Below the pieces are notes generated by a model. It had not been told where the DNA came from, searched no databases, and saw only the letters and a list, made by a program, of their open reading frames with translations. A stretch of 64,000 nucleotides of DNA from Owenia fusiformis (Eukaryota; Annelida; Polychaeta; Sabellida; Oweniidae). Location: the NCBI GenBank assembly GCA_903813345.2, contig CAIIXF020000005.1, positions 6,355,375-6,419,374 of the forward strand, in the 5' to 3' direction. This document shows, piece by piece, positions 13,507-24,413 of the stretch. Every line of letters starts with the position of its first letter. The first letter of the stretch is position 1. The position numbers were made by a program, and so were the translations under genes.

Positions 13507-13695
13507 CAGGGTGATCCAGAAGTAACGTCAAAGATGTTGTAATTTCAAAAGTATTCATCAGATCTTCATGAAATTTGGTATACATGTACCCACAACATTT
13601 CTGAGTTACCATCTCAAAGATTGGAATTCAATCATTTCATTGGTTGAAATTATGGTTGCTATAGTAACCCGATATCACGTAACCCGGGGCAAATT
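13507..13695 (+). repeat. mariner left inverted terminal repeat
   Basis: This is the left terminal repeat of the mariner, matched in inverse orientation by 15283-15468. It contains GTTGCTATAGTAAC at 13655-13668, an X-box-like palindrome, and ends near CCCGGGGCAAATT. It is long for a mariner, whose terminal repeats are usually about 30 bp. Confidence 0.85.
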
Positions 13696-13810
13696 ACTTA
13701 ACGTGTAATGCGTAATCTCAAAATATCAACAAGATCTGAAATTGTTATATCCTCAACATTTTATTTCACAACAATATAAATCATACTATTGCACAGTTAC
13801 TAATAATAGT

Positions 13811-15046
13811 TCATTCTACATAATTGCCACCATTTGCAACACATTTCTCATGTCTGGATACCCATTCCTTGAACACAGAATTAAATCCATTAGAACTCAT
13901 TCCTTGTAGGGCTAGTACTACGGCATTTTTCAATTCCTCACAGGATTGAAAATTATTTCCACTAAGGTTTCTTTTTAGTTCCCCATACAAATAAAAGTCA
14001 CTGGGGGCAAGATCAGGTGAATAAGGGGCATGTTCAAGTTGTTGAAATCCAAGTGTTTGGACTGTGTTGCTGGTCAGGATTGCAGTGTGCGTAGGGGCAT
14101 TGTCCCAATGCAAGATAAACTGCTGCAGATGTCCGGGACGCTTTTTCCTCAGGGAACGTTGAAGATCACGCTTCAGAACCTGAAAAACAAATGTTTAATG
14201 GTTGTTAAACCAGTTGTTTCATTGATTGGATTTGGATTTGAATCATGGCCATGGAGTTATAATTATATTGACAGTGAACAACATTTAAATACTTTAATTT
14301 AAAAATAAAATTCACAGTATGATGTATAATTAGAACAAATGATATCTTACCTTTGCAATGTAAACGGCATTAATTCTCTGGCCAATGGGAACAAAATGGG
14401 TTAACACCATTCCTCTAATGTCAAAGAATGTCACAACCATTTGTTTCTTTTGTGGAATTCCTGGTACTATTTAAGGCTTGGTTGGTGTTGGGGAGTTGTC
14501 ATGTTTCCACGATGAACTTTGTTGCGTGGTCTCTGGGATGTAGAATGATAGCAATGATTCGTCACTCGTAATGATCTTGTTAAGAAAGTCATCTCCATCT
14601 CTCCGATATTTTGCAAGAAAGTCCCTTGAAGCCTTAACACGCCGGTCTTTCTGCTCCTGTGTCAAGTCATGCGGCACCCATTTAGCAGACACCTTCTTTA
14701 ACAGACAGTTCTTTGTCAGTATCCGTTGCACAGTCCCATAGCTCAGATCGTGTTTTTCAGCCAATTCTCTGATAGAAATTTGCCTATTGTCCATAACATC
14801 AGCTTCAATTGCTTTGATGGTTTGATCATCGAATGACGACACTGGCCTGCCTCCTCGCTGCTTGTCTACCACTTCATCATATCCACTGGAATACTTGTTA
14901 AACCACCTGTAAATGTTTCTCTCAGCAATGGCAGCTTTACCATATGCCTTCTTTATCTGTCTTATAGTCTATTTTACACCTTTCCCCAACTTTACACAGA
15001 ACTTAATGTTTGTTCTTTGCTCTATTTTACTCTGACTTGGCGCCAT
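13811..15046 (-). pseudogene. mariner DD34D transposase, intron-split, two in-frame stops
   Basis: Read on the - strand, an ATG at 15046 opens a frame of 354 codons once a 171-bp intron (14180-14350) is removed, the usual mariner transposase length. Exon 1 is 15046-14351 and exon 2 is 14179-13811. The N-terminal part has the helix-turn-helix DNA-binding region and the mariner signature WVPHDLTQEQKDRRV. The catalytic residues are the D of TSDES, the D of HWDNAPTH and the last D of YSPDLAPSD, the latter two separated by 34 residues (DD34D). Codon 26 (TAG, 14969-14971) and codon 192 (TAA, 14471-14473) are stops, so it is inactive as read. The intron has a GTAAGA donor and a TTTTTCAG acceptor and joins IAK to VLKRD exactly where mariner proteins are continuous. 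Such an intron could be genuine or a late insertion. Confidence 0.88.
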
Positions 15047-15282
15047 CTTGAATTGGGTGGGTTAGTGTCCTTGGTCATGTTAGTATTTGTCATGGATGAT
15101 GGAAGCAATTCAAAGAAATTGAAAGCTTTTTATGAATGCCTATTGTGACATCACAACTATTACATATTTGTTACCATGGCAACAAATATAAAAATCATAG
15201 AAAACAAACAATGAACATTTTCAAATGTTACTGACTTTTTAAATTAGAGAAATTCACAAAAACGTTATGGTTTCTCTTCAAT

Positions 15283-15468
15283 TTGCCCCGGGTTACGTGA
15301 TATCGGGTTACTATAGCAACCATAATTTCAACCAATGAAATGATTGAATTCCAATCTTTGAGATGGTAACTCAGAAATGTTGTGGGTACATGTATACCAA
15401 ATTTCATGAAGATCTGATGAATACTTTTGAAATTACAATGTCTTTGACGTTACTTCTGGATCACCCTG
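15283..15468 (-). repeat. mariner right inverted terminal repeat
   Basis: Inverse partner of 13507-13695. It contains GTTACTATAGCAAC at 15307-15320. Just inside it, at 15170-15183, is GTTACCATGGCAAC, a full RFX X-box-like palindrome. Confidence 0.85.
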
Positions 15469-15470
15469 TA

Positions 15471-18400
15471 TATATTGAGAGTATTTCAATGGGAGAACTT
15501 TAAAATCACACATCTTTTGGTTTATTGTAGAATTTTTAGATTGAGTAAATAAAAATAAAAAGTTTATTCATAGACGAAGTCATATTATAAAGCTGAATTA
15601 AATCAAGAAAGTTCCCGTGTTTTTCTCCCCATCCCATCATTGGTTTACTCATCTTTCTGTAGCTACATTCAAACCACATGGTATGACGATCACTTGAAAG
15701 TTCTGTCTAAGCCAGTTGTGGAATCGTGTTCTTTTTTTGCCAGATTTTCAGGAACAACGCTGACAGATAACATGCAAAATGAGTAAACAGGCATGATCAC
15801 AACGTGTTAAAAACGTAGAGCGTGTAATATAATGTAAATAAGTGTAACCTAAGAATGTCGATCTGGATATTTTTCTAGTGTTTAATGTCAGATTCCTTTA
15901 GCAGGTCCCAGGTATTTACATTCTTCATGAGATATCTTCATCTAAAGGAATGATCTACTGATTGATAACTGCATAACTTTTTTTACTCTTAAAACCATGC
16001 TGCTCTATCCTGGCAATGTTTCATTTCTGCCTTGTTTGATTGTTTGTTTCACTTGCTTGTTTATTGGAAAGTGAATTTTCAAGTGATTAAACAACACTTC
16101 AACTTCCATCTTTTACATTGTACACTGTACTCTAATGGAAAAAAGATTTATTCTCAAACTGAAAACCCATGTTCATATTTCAAACCTGTTGAACAAGAGA
16201 GTTAATATTTTGGTAAATGAATTGTTAAAAAAGATTAGTATCTCAAGTATTATTGCCAGGAAGTGACTTCTTTAATCTCCATTTTTTATAAATACACCAC
16301 TCAGATTCTTCATCGAAATTCTAAATCTTAAATTTTTTTATGAATGTGTCTGGTGCTTTTTAGTTCATTCAGGTCTCCTTCACTGGAATTATTTTGTCGA
16401 GAAAATTTAGTTTTCAGCATACTGTAGATAGTTTTTAGAAAATCTGATTTGATTAGTGTACCACTTCACTCTATTACTTTTTTATGTGTCAGACTTACTT
16501 CTGTGTTATGGTTTTATGGGTTTAAAAAAAATCATGGGACAAGATCAAAAATTCTATAACTATTTAGTAGACTGCACAGGATGTATTAAGGTTGCCATAG
16601 ATTTCTGTAAGATGCTTCTATTTTTGTCCTCTTTATCAACAACTCATAAACTGAAAGAGATGCCAGAGCAAAACCTGTGAGCTGAGAAATCCCTTTAGAA
16701 GTTTTTCCCATGTTTCTTATGTAAGGCGATAACACTAATTTTTCTCAAGATGTAGCCAGTGGTTTGTACTGGGATATTTCAACGTCTTTCATTTGAAGTT
16801 AAGTTTTTATGGTAATTGTCCATTTGACACATTATCTTAGTAGTTTACTATACCTACCTGAACTGTTAGGAACATCATTAACTAAGTAAATAAACTTGGA
16901 AGAATTGTTATGGTGTTACCATGGAGATTTTGTATTTTGAACCACAATCCATGGTAATTTTCAAATGTCCCTACCCGATTGTTTTCAAGTTGATCAAGTT
17001 GTATCTCAACTGTAAATGGAAGCTAGGGTTAGGTATAGTTATCCCATCTACTTTTAGATTTTAAGTCAATTTAGTATGCTGTAAAGTAGATATAACAACA
17101 ATGTTTAAGACAACGTGACCGTCTGAAAAGTTTTATGCATTTCCTCTGAAGTCTTAGACAAACTTAAGAAGTTATATTCATTTTCAAGCAAACAATTTGT
17201 TTACTGTATTAACATTCAGAGTTAACGACTGTTTTTAGAAAACATTTTAAATTCTAAAACAAATTCAGTTTGAATCACTGTAGTACGGTAAAAATATGAA
17301 ATCCTACCCTAAAGGTAAATTCCTTCAAAAATATTTGTGTAACTACTATTTTCTCAGTAGGTTAGAAGCAAGAACTAATTTCATTTCATATTTCAGTTTA
17401 ATACATGGCAACCCCTTAAACCCTAATATATAAATCTACATTAATATTAGACTTCTTCCAGGTGCTTCTTATTGAATGGAAAAAAACTGAACCAAAAGTA
17501 CACGATGTTTACGTTTTAGCCGCATATAATTCAATTATTTATAGCTACCAAGTACAACTTTGTTAGTTTGTAAGTTTTGCGATGCCCTCCAAATGTTCTG
17601 TTTTTTCATTGATGTACTTATTTCAATGACGCAGATTTGTAGGTTCCTCCTGACTTGTGTTAAACAACTTTAATTAAAGTCTTTTGAAGTTGTCAGGTAT
17701 TTACAGGTATTTAATGAGGATAAAACACCTGTGTCAGGTCAGTAGGGATGAAATTATAACATACTGTCCGTAAATGCTTGGAATTTTAGGTTATTTTCAG
17801 GTGAATTTATTTACCTATTGAACCTACGAGATGTGTTCATTCATTCATAATGTTCCCAGTAATTGAAATCAGATGTCATTGGTAATAATTCCCCTTTGTG
17901 AATTTCTGAGGTTTGAACTTTTCAAAACTTACGATATTCCGAAATAAATGCACAAATGGCTTACTTTACTTAGTTCATTTTTGTTTGTAAAGAGGTGGGG
18001 TCAGGTCAGATCAGGTTTTCAGGTACATGTAGCCAGCATGAATTCTTACGTGCTCATCTAGGTGAAAGGTGGCAATGAGAGATCACCTGTTGATGTATTA
18101 GCCTCAATGGCCTCAGTGTCACATGTGACCTTTACAGATTTATAGTATAACTACCATTGATTTTAAGTGAAAAATCTCAGAAAATTTTTCTTGTAATTAC
18201 GTGTTAATCTGGAGTGTTTTAATATTGCTGTATATGAACTATATATGAATATATAAAAAGTATTGTTCGAGTTGTTATGGTAACAAGAAAAGTGTATTTG
18301 ATATGATGAAAAATGCAAGAGTATTGTCGCCTTTGGCTGTGGTCAGGTAGTACAGGTACAATCATTTAGTTGGTTTATGTGACATGTTTTTTTATTTATA

Positions 18401-19230
18401 TCAAGTTATCGTTCATAGGATATTCTTTGAAAAAACTGGCACTTTGAAAAATAGTCATCATTCATTTTTTGTTTATCCTGGATGAAATACTGTTTTGTTT
18501 TGAACATATATAAAAAGTATAGCATTAAATCATTTGTGCTCATATTTTTCAAGTCACCGATCAGGCTTTTTCTCAATCTAATTCCTGGTCAAAAGTTTAA
18601 TACATTTAAAATAAACAAAATGCAAATTCATTTAAACTAAAAAAATGAAATGGTATATCAAATATATTTTGTTTCAAATTTATTTCATCAACAATCACTG
18701 GCATGTAGCGGCCCTGATATCGATAAATTCTACACGCAATATAACCCGATTTTAGATGCTTGGTTAAAACTTTACACGAAAAAGCCTCGATATCCGGGCA
18801 TTTACTCTTACACTGAACTGAAAATAGCATCGTCTAAACGTGTATGTCTTGGCTTCCGGGTAAGTTTATCAACATTTATACTCAATTGAAAGAGCAGTCG
18901 TGCTTATATCGTGTACCAGTTTGATTGTTTTATATGTGTGTGTATTTATAATATGATAGTCTAGTAATACCGTGTCGTTAGAACAAGTGCTAGATATCGA
19001 ACTGATGACCTGAAATTAGATTATTGGACTGATCGCGCATCTGATATTAGATGATTAATTTGCATTGAATCTGATATTAACTTGCAACCCAATACTACAG
19101 TAAATACCATGACTTTACATTAGAATGATAACACGGCCTCATATTCTAATTCATTATACGTCCATTGCAGGCCAAAAATGTTTCAATGGGGATATTGTAA
19201 TGCACACGAGAATACATTCGATTCGTATAT
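15471..19230. other. Non-coding stretch, one weak candidate exon
   Basis: Mostly AT-rich intron-like or intergenic sequence. At 18709-18859 an open stretch lies between a possible acceptor (CATGTAG) and a consensus donor (CCGG|GTAAGT), with an ordinary-looking translation (for example KFYTQYNPILDAWLKLYT). It is not recognised, and its end phase (0) does not fit the next FGFR exon (entry phase 1). Confidence 0.35.
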
Positions 19231-19239
19231 ATTGACACC

Positions 19240-20420
19240 CCAGTTGTCCGAAACCCAGTTGTCCGAAACCCAGTTGTCCGAAATCCAATTCCCCGAAACC
19301 CAGTTGTCCGAAACCCATTACTCCGAAAAATAAAGTCATAATTTACCAGAGAAAGGGGGGGGGGGGCGTAGCTTACTTAAGCTTACGTCAGTTTCATGCC
19401 ATGTATTTGGCCAAATTAATGGCATGGACGCATTCTGATATTCATAGATCTCTCTCTCTCACTTTGAATTGCATCCATTGTATGGCGTTACCAGAATGGC
19501 AGGAACGGGAGATTTATTTTACATTGTGATTCTAAAAAAGGTTATTAAAACACAATATATATTACGGAACAGTTTATCTTATCTTCTTCAATCTCTTTTA
19601 TATAGGCAAAATAAAATGAAACATTTTGAAACAGATAAAATAAGGTATCGCATAGAACTTTAAGAATAAAACAGTATACAAATTACGTTGTCAAAATATT
19701 TCGTCGCATTTAATTTCTTAGTCTCAGTCTCTTATCAAATCGTAAAAGAATAAAACATTCTAAACTTAATCACTTGGGATTTATGTTTCGGCATTCGTTT
19801 CAGGCATTTGTTTTTTATGTTCTTCTCCTGAAATGTATTTGTTTGACAATAATCAGAGAAAGTGCGTATACGTATAAATATGCCACGCAAACAAACGGGT
19901 GTGACTTCAATTTCTTGTCTGTCTGAGGACGTATTGGGAACGAGGTAGAATTAAAGAATTCTTATGAACAAATGTATTGGCTAAGTTAATTTCTGATGGA
20001 TCTGGATAAAATATATTTCAAAACTTTGTCAACAATAGATAACTTCATTTAGGCAGATATAGTATCTTGATATATTTGGCTATCATGCGTTTAAAATACG
20101 TTCCTAAAACTATGAAGACGTTGGGTGAGAAATATTGCTATTGTACGTTCGAAAAGTATTTGGTTGTATTTTGTAGTTCTCAAGTTACCCATGAACTTTC
20201 GTGGGCTAATTAACGTCTTGACTTAGCATATTTAGCCTAATTTTGCAATGATGTCAACGTGATTCAAATGTTATGCTGTCGTGATTCGCAGAGGTTGCGA
20301 CAAAATTCGTTTTAAGAAATTGTATTTTTTGATAAGATCCCCTAATTTTCGGAGAACTTGGTTTCAGACAACTGGGTTTCGGAGAATTGAGTTTCGGACA
20401 ACTGGGTTTCGGACAACTGG
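19240..20420. mobile_element. Foldback element with tandem-repeat inverted ends
   Basis: Both ends are short tandem arrays of a 15-bp unit (CAGTTGTCCGAAACC), in opposite orientation: 19240-19328 on the left and about 20346-20420 on the right. They enclose about 1 kb of unique sequence. The flanks ATTGACACC (19231-19239) and ATTGACCCC (20421-20429) look like a 9-bp target duplication with one mismatch. Drosophila FB elements combine such tandem inverted ends with 9-bp duplications, and Mutator-like elements also duplicate 9 bp. No transposase was found. The interior has an 11-base G run near 19357. Confidence 0.75.
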
Positions 20421-20554
20421 ATTGACCCCTATGAGGGTTGATCATACATCAATTGAACATGGAGATTTTCCTGTACACTTTTCCCAAACATGTGGAATAG
20501 ACTAGATGCGAGTAGAAATTATCTTGATTTATCCTATGCCAAGTAGGGTTTTAG

Positions 20555-20690
20555 GGAGATAAGTTGGTAAGATATATCCCGTATCCTGATTTTGAGGTTT
20601 ACATATCAAGAACCTCCACATCTCCCGTCATATCTCCCGCTTCGGTGCATATCTTCCCGCTTCGGGGCGTATCTTCCCGCTTCCAAAAAG
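20555..20690. repeat. Short degenerate repeat, TCTTCCCGCTTCGG units
   Basis: About four imperfect units of roughly 19-20 bp (CTCCCGCTTCGGTGCATAT and variants) lie at the left edge of the composite repeat region. GC content is higher than the surroundings. It is probably the end of a transposon, family unknown. Confidence 0.4.
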
Positions 20691-20783
20691 TGGAAATGCA
20701 ATAAAATGACTTTGCATATGAATGATTTGTTTATTTTTTACACCTTGTACTACTGAAAACTCTACTTGGTATAGGATAAAGCA

Positions 20784-20922
20784 GTTATGTACGGTCGGTT
20801 TGGATATTGGGTTCATCCCTCGTGAGATATGCACATCTACTTTCTGTCCCTACGGTCCCTCAGGTAGATATGCATATCTCCCTCTGGAAAAACCCCGTAT
20901 CCAAAACCTCCCAGTACATAAC
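20784..20922. mobile_element. Palindromic MITE, GTTATGYA family, copy 1
   Basis: An imperfect hairpin of 139 bp runs from GTTATGTACGG to CCAGTACATAAC. Arms contain GGTTTGGATA on the left and TATCCAAAACC on the right. A second copy lies at 24280-24413. No coding capacity. No clear target duplication is visible. Confidence 0.65.
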
Positions 20923-20928
20923 CCTTAT

Positions 20929-21125
20929 TTATCCCATGGTTACAAGGATATAGATCGAATATCACGTGAAGATATAATTGATACATGGATGAAGATATAT
21001 TTTAGCAAACAATTCCCAAATCATCGAATATCACTTTTGAAACCATCGAATATCACTTTTTGAAAGGTGATATTCGATGGTTTCAAATTGATATTCGATG
21101 GTTTCAAAAGTGATATTCGATGGTT
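20929..21125 (+). repeat. Left arm of a split inverted repeat
   Basis: This arm, starting TATCCCATGGTTACAAGGAT and ending in several copies of GATATTCGATGGTTTCAAA in both orientations, matches 23745-23905 in inverse orientation. The LINE and two hairpin MITEs lie between the arms, so an original foldback element seems to have been opened by later insertions. Confidence 0.65.
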
Positions 21126-21129
21126 TTGA

Positions 21130-23003
21130 TTTTTTCAATTTTTTTTATTAATTCAGCAAAACGATTGTTTATGAATACCTAGCAAGAGCTCAAAAAGTTC
21201 AATCATCTATTTATCTCAAAAAGACCTCAAAAATTGAGCTTGAATTAGAAATATGTCTTCTAAAATCTTCCTCGCCTGGACCTGATGGGATTCTACCATC
21301 ACTTATTAAGTCTGTAAGACAGTTTTTAATTGATCCGCTCTTGTATATATTTAACTTATCTTTTAAATCTGGTATTTTCCCAGACGCCCTCAAATTGGCC
21401 AAAGTAACACCTGTATTTAAAAAAGGAGTCACTACAAATCCTTCGAACTATAGACCAATTTCAGTTTTATCGGTATTTTCTAAATTGTTAGAAAAGCTCA
21501 TGCACGCCAAACTCACTGGTTTTTTAGAACGTTTTGAAATTATTTTTACTTATCAATTTGGATTTCAGAAATTCAACTCTACCTACATGGCCATTTTATA
21601 TTTCATTGAACAAATTCGAAAATCAACTGATTTGGGGAAAACGAGCATTGGCATAACATTAGATTTTTCCAAGGCCTTTGACACTATTAATCATGACATT
21701 TTGATACAAAAACTTGAATATTATGGCATCAGAGGAATAGCTAAGTCCTGGTTTGAAAGTTATTTAAAAGACCGCAAACAATATGTCACCATTAACAATT
21801 ATGAATCTAAACAATCATCTCTAAATTGTGGTGTTCCGCAGGGCTCGGTGCTTGGACCACTATTATTTATTCTTTACATAAATGATCTGCCTTTTGTTGA
21901 CCCTAATCTAAAATTTATTATGTTTGCTGATGACACCAATCTTCTTGATAGTGATTATGATTTAAATGAACTAATGCAAACTTGAATTCAATAGATGACT
22001 GGATAAAAGCAAACAAACTTTCACTTAATATTGGCAAAACCAATGCTATTCTATTTGGACCCCAAAAAAATCAAACAAATCTGAATCTCAAAATACGCAA
22101 TGAGAACATAAATCTCCGGGATAAAATTGACTTTCTTGGAATTATTATTGATAAAAACTTGAAATTTAAAGAGCACATAAAATCTATTGAAACAAAGATT
22201 TCTCGCGTCATTGGTTCTCTTTATCACATTAAACATCTACTTCAAATAGACAGTTTCAAAACAATTTACTACTCATTGATACACTCTCAATTAAATTATT
22301 GCAACATAATCTGGGGTAACACATTTAAATCATTTTATGATCGTCTACATAAACTGCAGAAACAATTCTTAAGGCTAGCTTTAAATAAGGATAGACTTTC
22401 TCACTCCGCTCCCTTATTTGAAGATCTTAACATATTAAATATTTTTGATGTCAACAGATATTGTACTGGTCAGTTCATGTACAAAATCTTTAATAAGCAC
22501 CCCAGTCTTCCAAAAAATCTATTTCAAGACTTGTTTGATATCAACATTAATATTCATCATCATTACACAAGACAATTGCATTATTTTCATATCCCTAAAT
22601 GCTCTAAACTTTCCCTTCGCTATCTAGGTCCTAATCTTTGGAATGCTCTACCACATGATATTAAAAAATGCTCCAATCTAAATATTTTCAAATCTTCATA
22701 TAAAAAACTACTCATCTATCGATAATGTATAATACCAATATCATACTATACTGTTGATTTTATACTGATACCTGATTTTTGTAACATTTTTACATTGTAC
22801 ATCCTTAGATTAATTGTTAATACCATTTTTATATACCTACATGTAACATAATATAAGTGTTTTCTTTTATATGTAGTCTAGATGTCATTTAAATGATTTC
22901 TGTTAGACCGCAACATATACCCACTAGGGTGTCTAGCGGCTTGTTTTTATAGTGTATATTATATAAGAAATATGAAATAAATTGAATTGAATTGAATTGA
23001 ATT
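21130..23003 (+). mobile_element. 5'-truncated non-LTR retrotransposon (LINE)
   Basis: The fragment carries the reverse transcriptase and downstream region, a 3' UTR, and a 3' tail of about five GAATT units (22977-23002), typical of non-LTR elements that end in short repeats. The endonuclease domain is absent, so the copy is 5'-truncated. Its reverse transcriptase motifs resemble the jockey/CR1/L2 group; the clade is not certain. Confidence 0.85.
21152..22725 (+). pseudogene. LINE reverse transcriptase, frameshifted
   Basis: The open frame begins before the SPGPDG motif (about 21268) and continues through VTPVFKKG and NYRPIS. Then come motif A (DFSKAFDTINHD), motif B (GVPQGSVLGPLLF), motif C (FADDTNLL) and motif D (LSLNIGKTNAILFG), all with intact key residues. 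The frame stops at 21983-21985 and continues one frame over from 21982 to a stop at 22725, so one base has been lost or gained at the join. The second part includes FLGIIID and a C-terminal segment with WNALPHDIKKC. The protein would have copied element RNA at the insertion site. It is dead because of the 5' truncation and frameshift. Confidence 0.88.
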
Positions 23004-23205
23004 ATATATTTATTATATATTTTTATTTTTTGGGATCCTGTTTTTACGGCGTTCGCATTAAATACAAACCACTCTGTTTCGTCACGTATATGACGTTCGT
23101 TGAATTATCGCAATCAAAATGTCAGACGAAATGGAATTTCCATTGCAATTTATCTGACTATTCAATGTTCGCTGGATAATAATTCCCAATGGGATGAAAC
23201 GGACA

Positions 23206-23340
23206 ATCCTATAGTTTTTCAAAAATATCACTTATATCCACTCATGGATATCAGTATCTTCACTCATTCGCTGCGCTCACTCGCGAAGATATCAATATCC
23301 ACTCATGGATATAAGTGATATTTTTTCAGAGCCATAGGAT
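23206..23340. mobile_element. Hairpin MITE with CGCTGCGCTCACTCG loop
   Basis: The long palindrome starts ATCCTATAG and ends CATAGGAT. Its arms share ATATCACTTATATCCACTCA and its complement, and the loop contains CGCTGCGCTCACTCGCG. A related hairpin lies at 23637-23750. Non-coding. Confidence 0.7.
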
Positions 23341-23348
23341 ATTCCTAT

Positions 23349-23631
23349 ATTATTCCATAGTTAGCATGATATCCATAGGATAACATGTCAAAATAAAAAC
23401 GGTATTTTTGAAATCAGTGGTAAAATATGATATTTTTGGCAAATTTTCACTTAACCATAGCATACGGTGTTTTAGCCATGACATGCGGCGCCGTATGCCA
23501 TGGTTTATGGATTTTTGCTACTTTAGACTCAAAACGAGGCTAAGTGTCAATATCGCCGTATCGTTTGGAAAATTCGTTTTAGATCACTTAATTCCCGAAG
23601 ATTCTGATGATGACTTTAACTATGGAATATA
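23349..23631. mobile_element. Inner element with ATTCCATAGTTA inverted ends
   Basis: It begins TATTCCATAGTTA and ends TAACTATGGAATA, a 13-bp inverted pair. The interior has a short open frame on + (23408-23632, ending in EDSDDDFNYGI) that is not recognised. It lies between the two CGCTGCGCTCACTCG hairpins, which may be parts of the same larger element. Confidence 0.5.
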
Positions 23632-23636
23632 AAGAA

Positions 23637-23750
23637 CATCCTATGATTTACTCGTGATATGATTTTAATCTCTCGCTACGCTCACTCGTGCAGATATCAT
23701 ATCCATTCGTGGATAAAAATCATATCACTCATAAATCATAGGATATCCTC
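23637..23750. mobile_element. Hairpin MITE, second copy
   Basis: A palindrome from ATCCTATGATTTACTCGTGA to TCATAAATCATAGGAT. The loop GCTACGCTCACTCG matches that of the hairpin at 23206-23340, so the two belong to one family. Confidence 0.7.
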
Positions 23751-23905
23751 TATTTAAGATGTGATATTCGATAGTTTAAAAGTGATATTCGATGGTTCGT
23801 AAATTGTTTGCTAAAATATGATATCTTGATCCACATATCAAATATATCATCATGTGATATTCGATCTATATCCTCCTTGCAACCATGGGATAAAGCTTTA
23901 CGTCC
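23745..23905 (-). repeat. Right arm of the split inverted repeat
   Basis: Inverse partner of 20929-21125. It contains the same GATATTCGATGGTT units and the string TTGCAACCATGGGATAAAG. Outside this arm the two flanks no longer match. Confidence 0.65.
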
Positions 23906-24279
23906 CGCTCCAAGCGGGCAGATGTAGTATATCTGCCCGCTACGTCATAATCGCCGCTTGCATATTTGTTCATAATTTGTAACGTTCGCGGAATGACTGT
24001 AAACGGCAATGGAGAAAACACAGACAATCAGGGTCTGTTTGATAGTTAAAAAAGGGAGAGAGCATCCACTTTATCAATAAAAAATTCGAGAAAATAAATA
24101 TGGGATTATTTGAGAGAACATGAAAATCCGCCCACGGCCAAGAAAACAAAACTGGACATGAATATTCTAAAATATTTCCACGATTTAACAATGTGAACCA
24201 GATGACCAAGATTGGTATGGGATAAACATATTATCCTATAGTCAGGATATTGGGATTATCCCTTGGCCATTATATAGGG

Positions 24280-24413
24280 GTTATGCAATTGGAGGTTTTG
24301 GATACAGGGAATATCCCGAGAGATATACAATATTTCTTCCCGAGGGACCAAGGGAAGACATATTATGTATCCCTCGGGATATTCCCTGTATCCAAAACCT
24401 CCAAGTGCATAAC
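24280..24413. mobile_element. Palindromic MITE, GTTATGYA family, copy 2
   Basis: A 134-bp hairpin from GTTATGCAATTGGAGG to CCTCCAAGTGCATAAC. The arms of about 45 bp include GGTTTTGGATACAGGGAATA and its complement. It is better preserved than the copy at 20784-20922. Confidence 0.75.

Larger units (their letters stand above)
13507..15468 (-). mobile_element. mariner transposon, nearly full length
   Basis: The element is 1,962 bp long. It has long inverted terminal repeats of about 190 bp (13507-13695 and 15283-15468) starting CAGGGTGATCCAGAAGTAAC, and TA on each side (13505-13506 and 15469-15470). TA target duplication and the transposase motifs place it in the mariner family of Tc1/mariner. 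The two terminal repeats remain very alike, so insertion was fairly recent. The transposase gene inside has two stop codons, so the copy is not autonomous. Confidence 0.92.
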
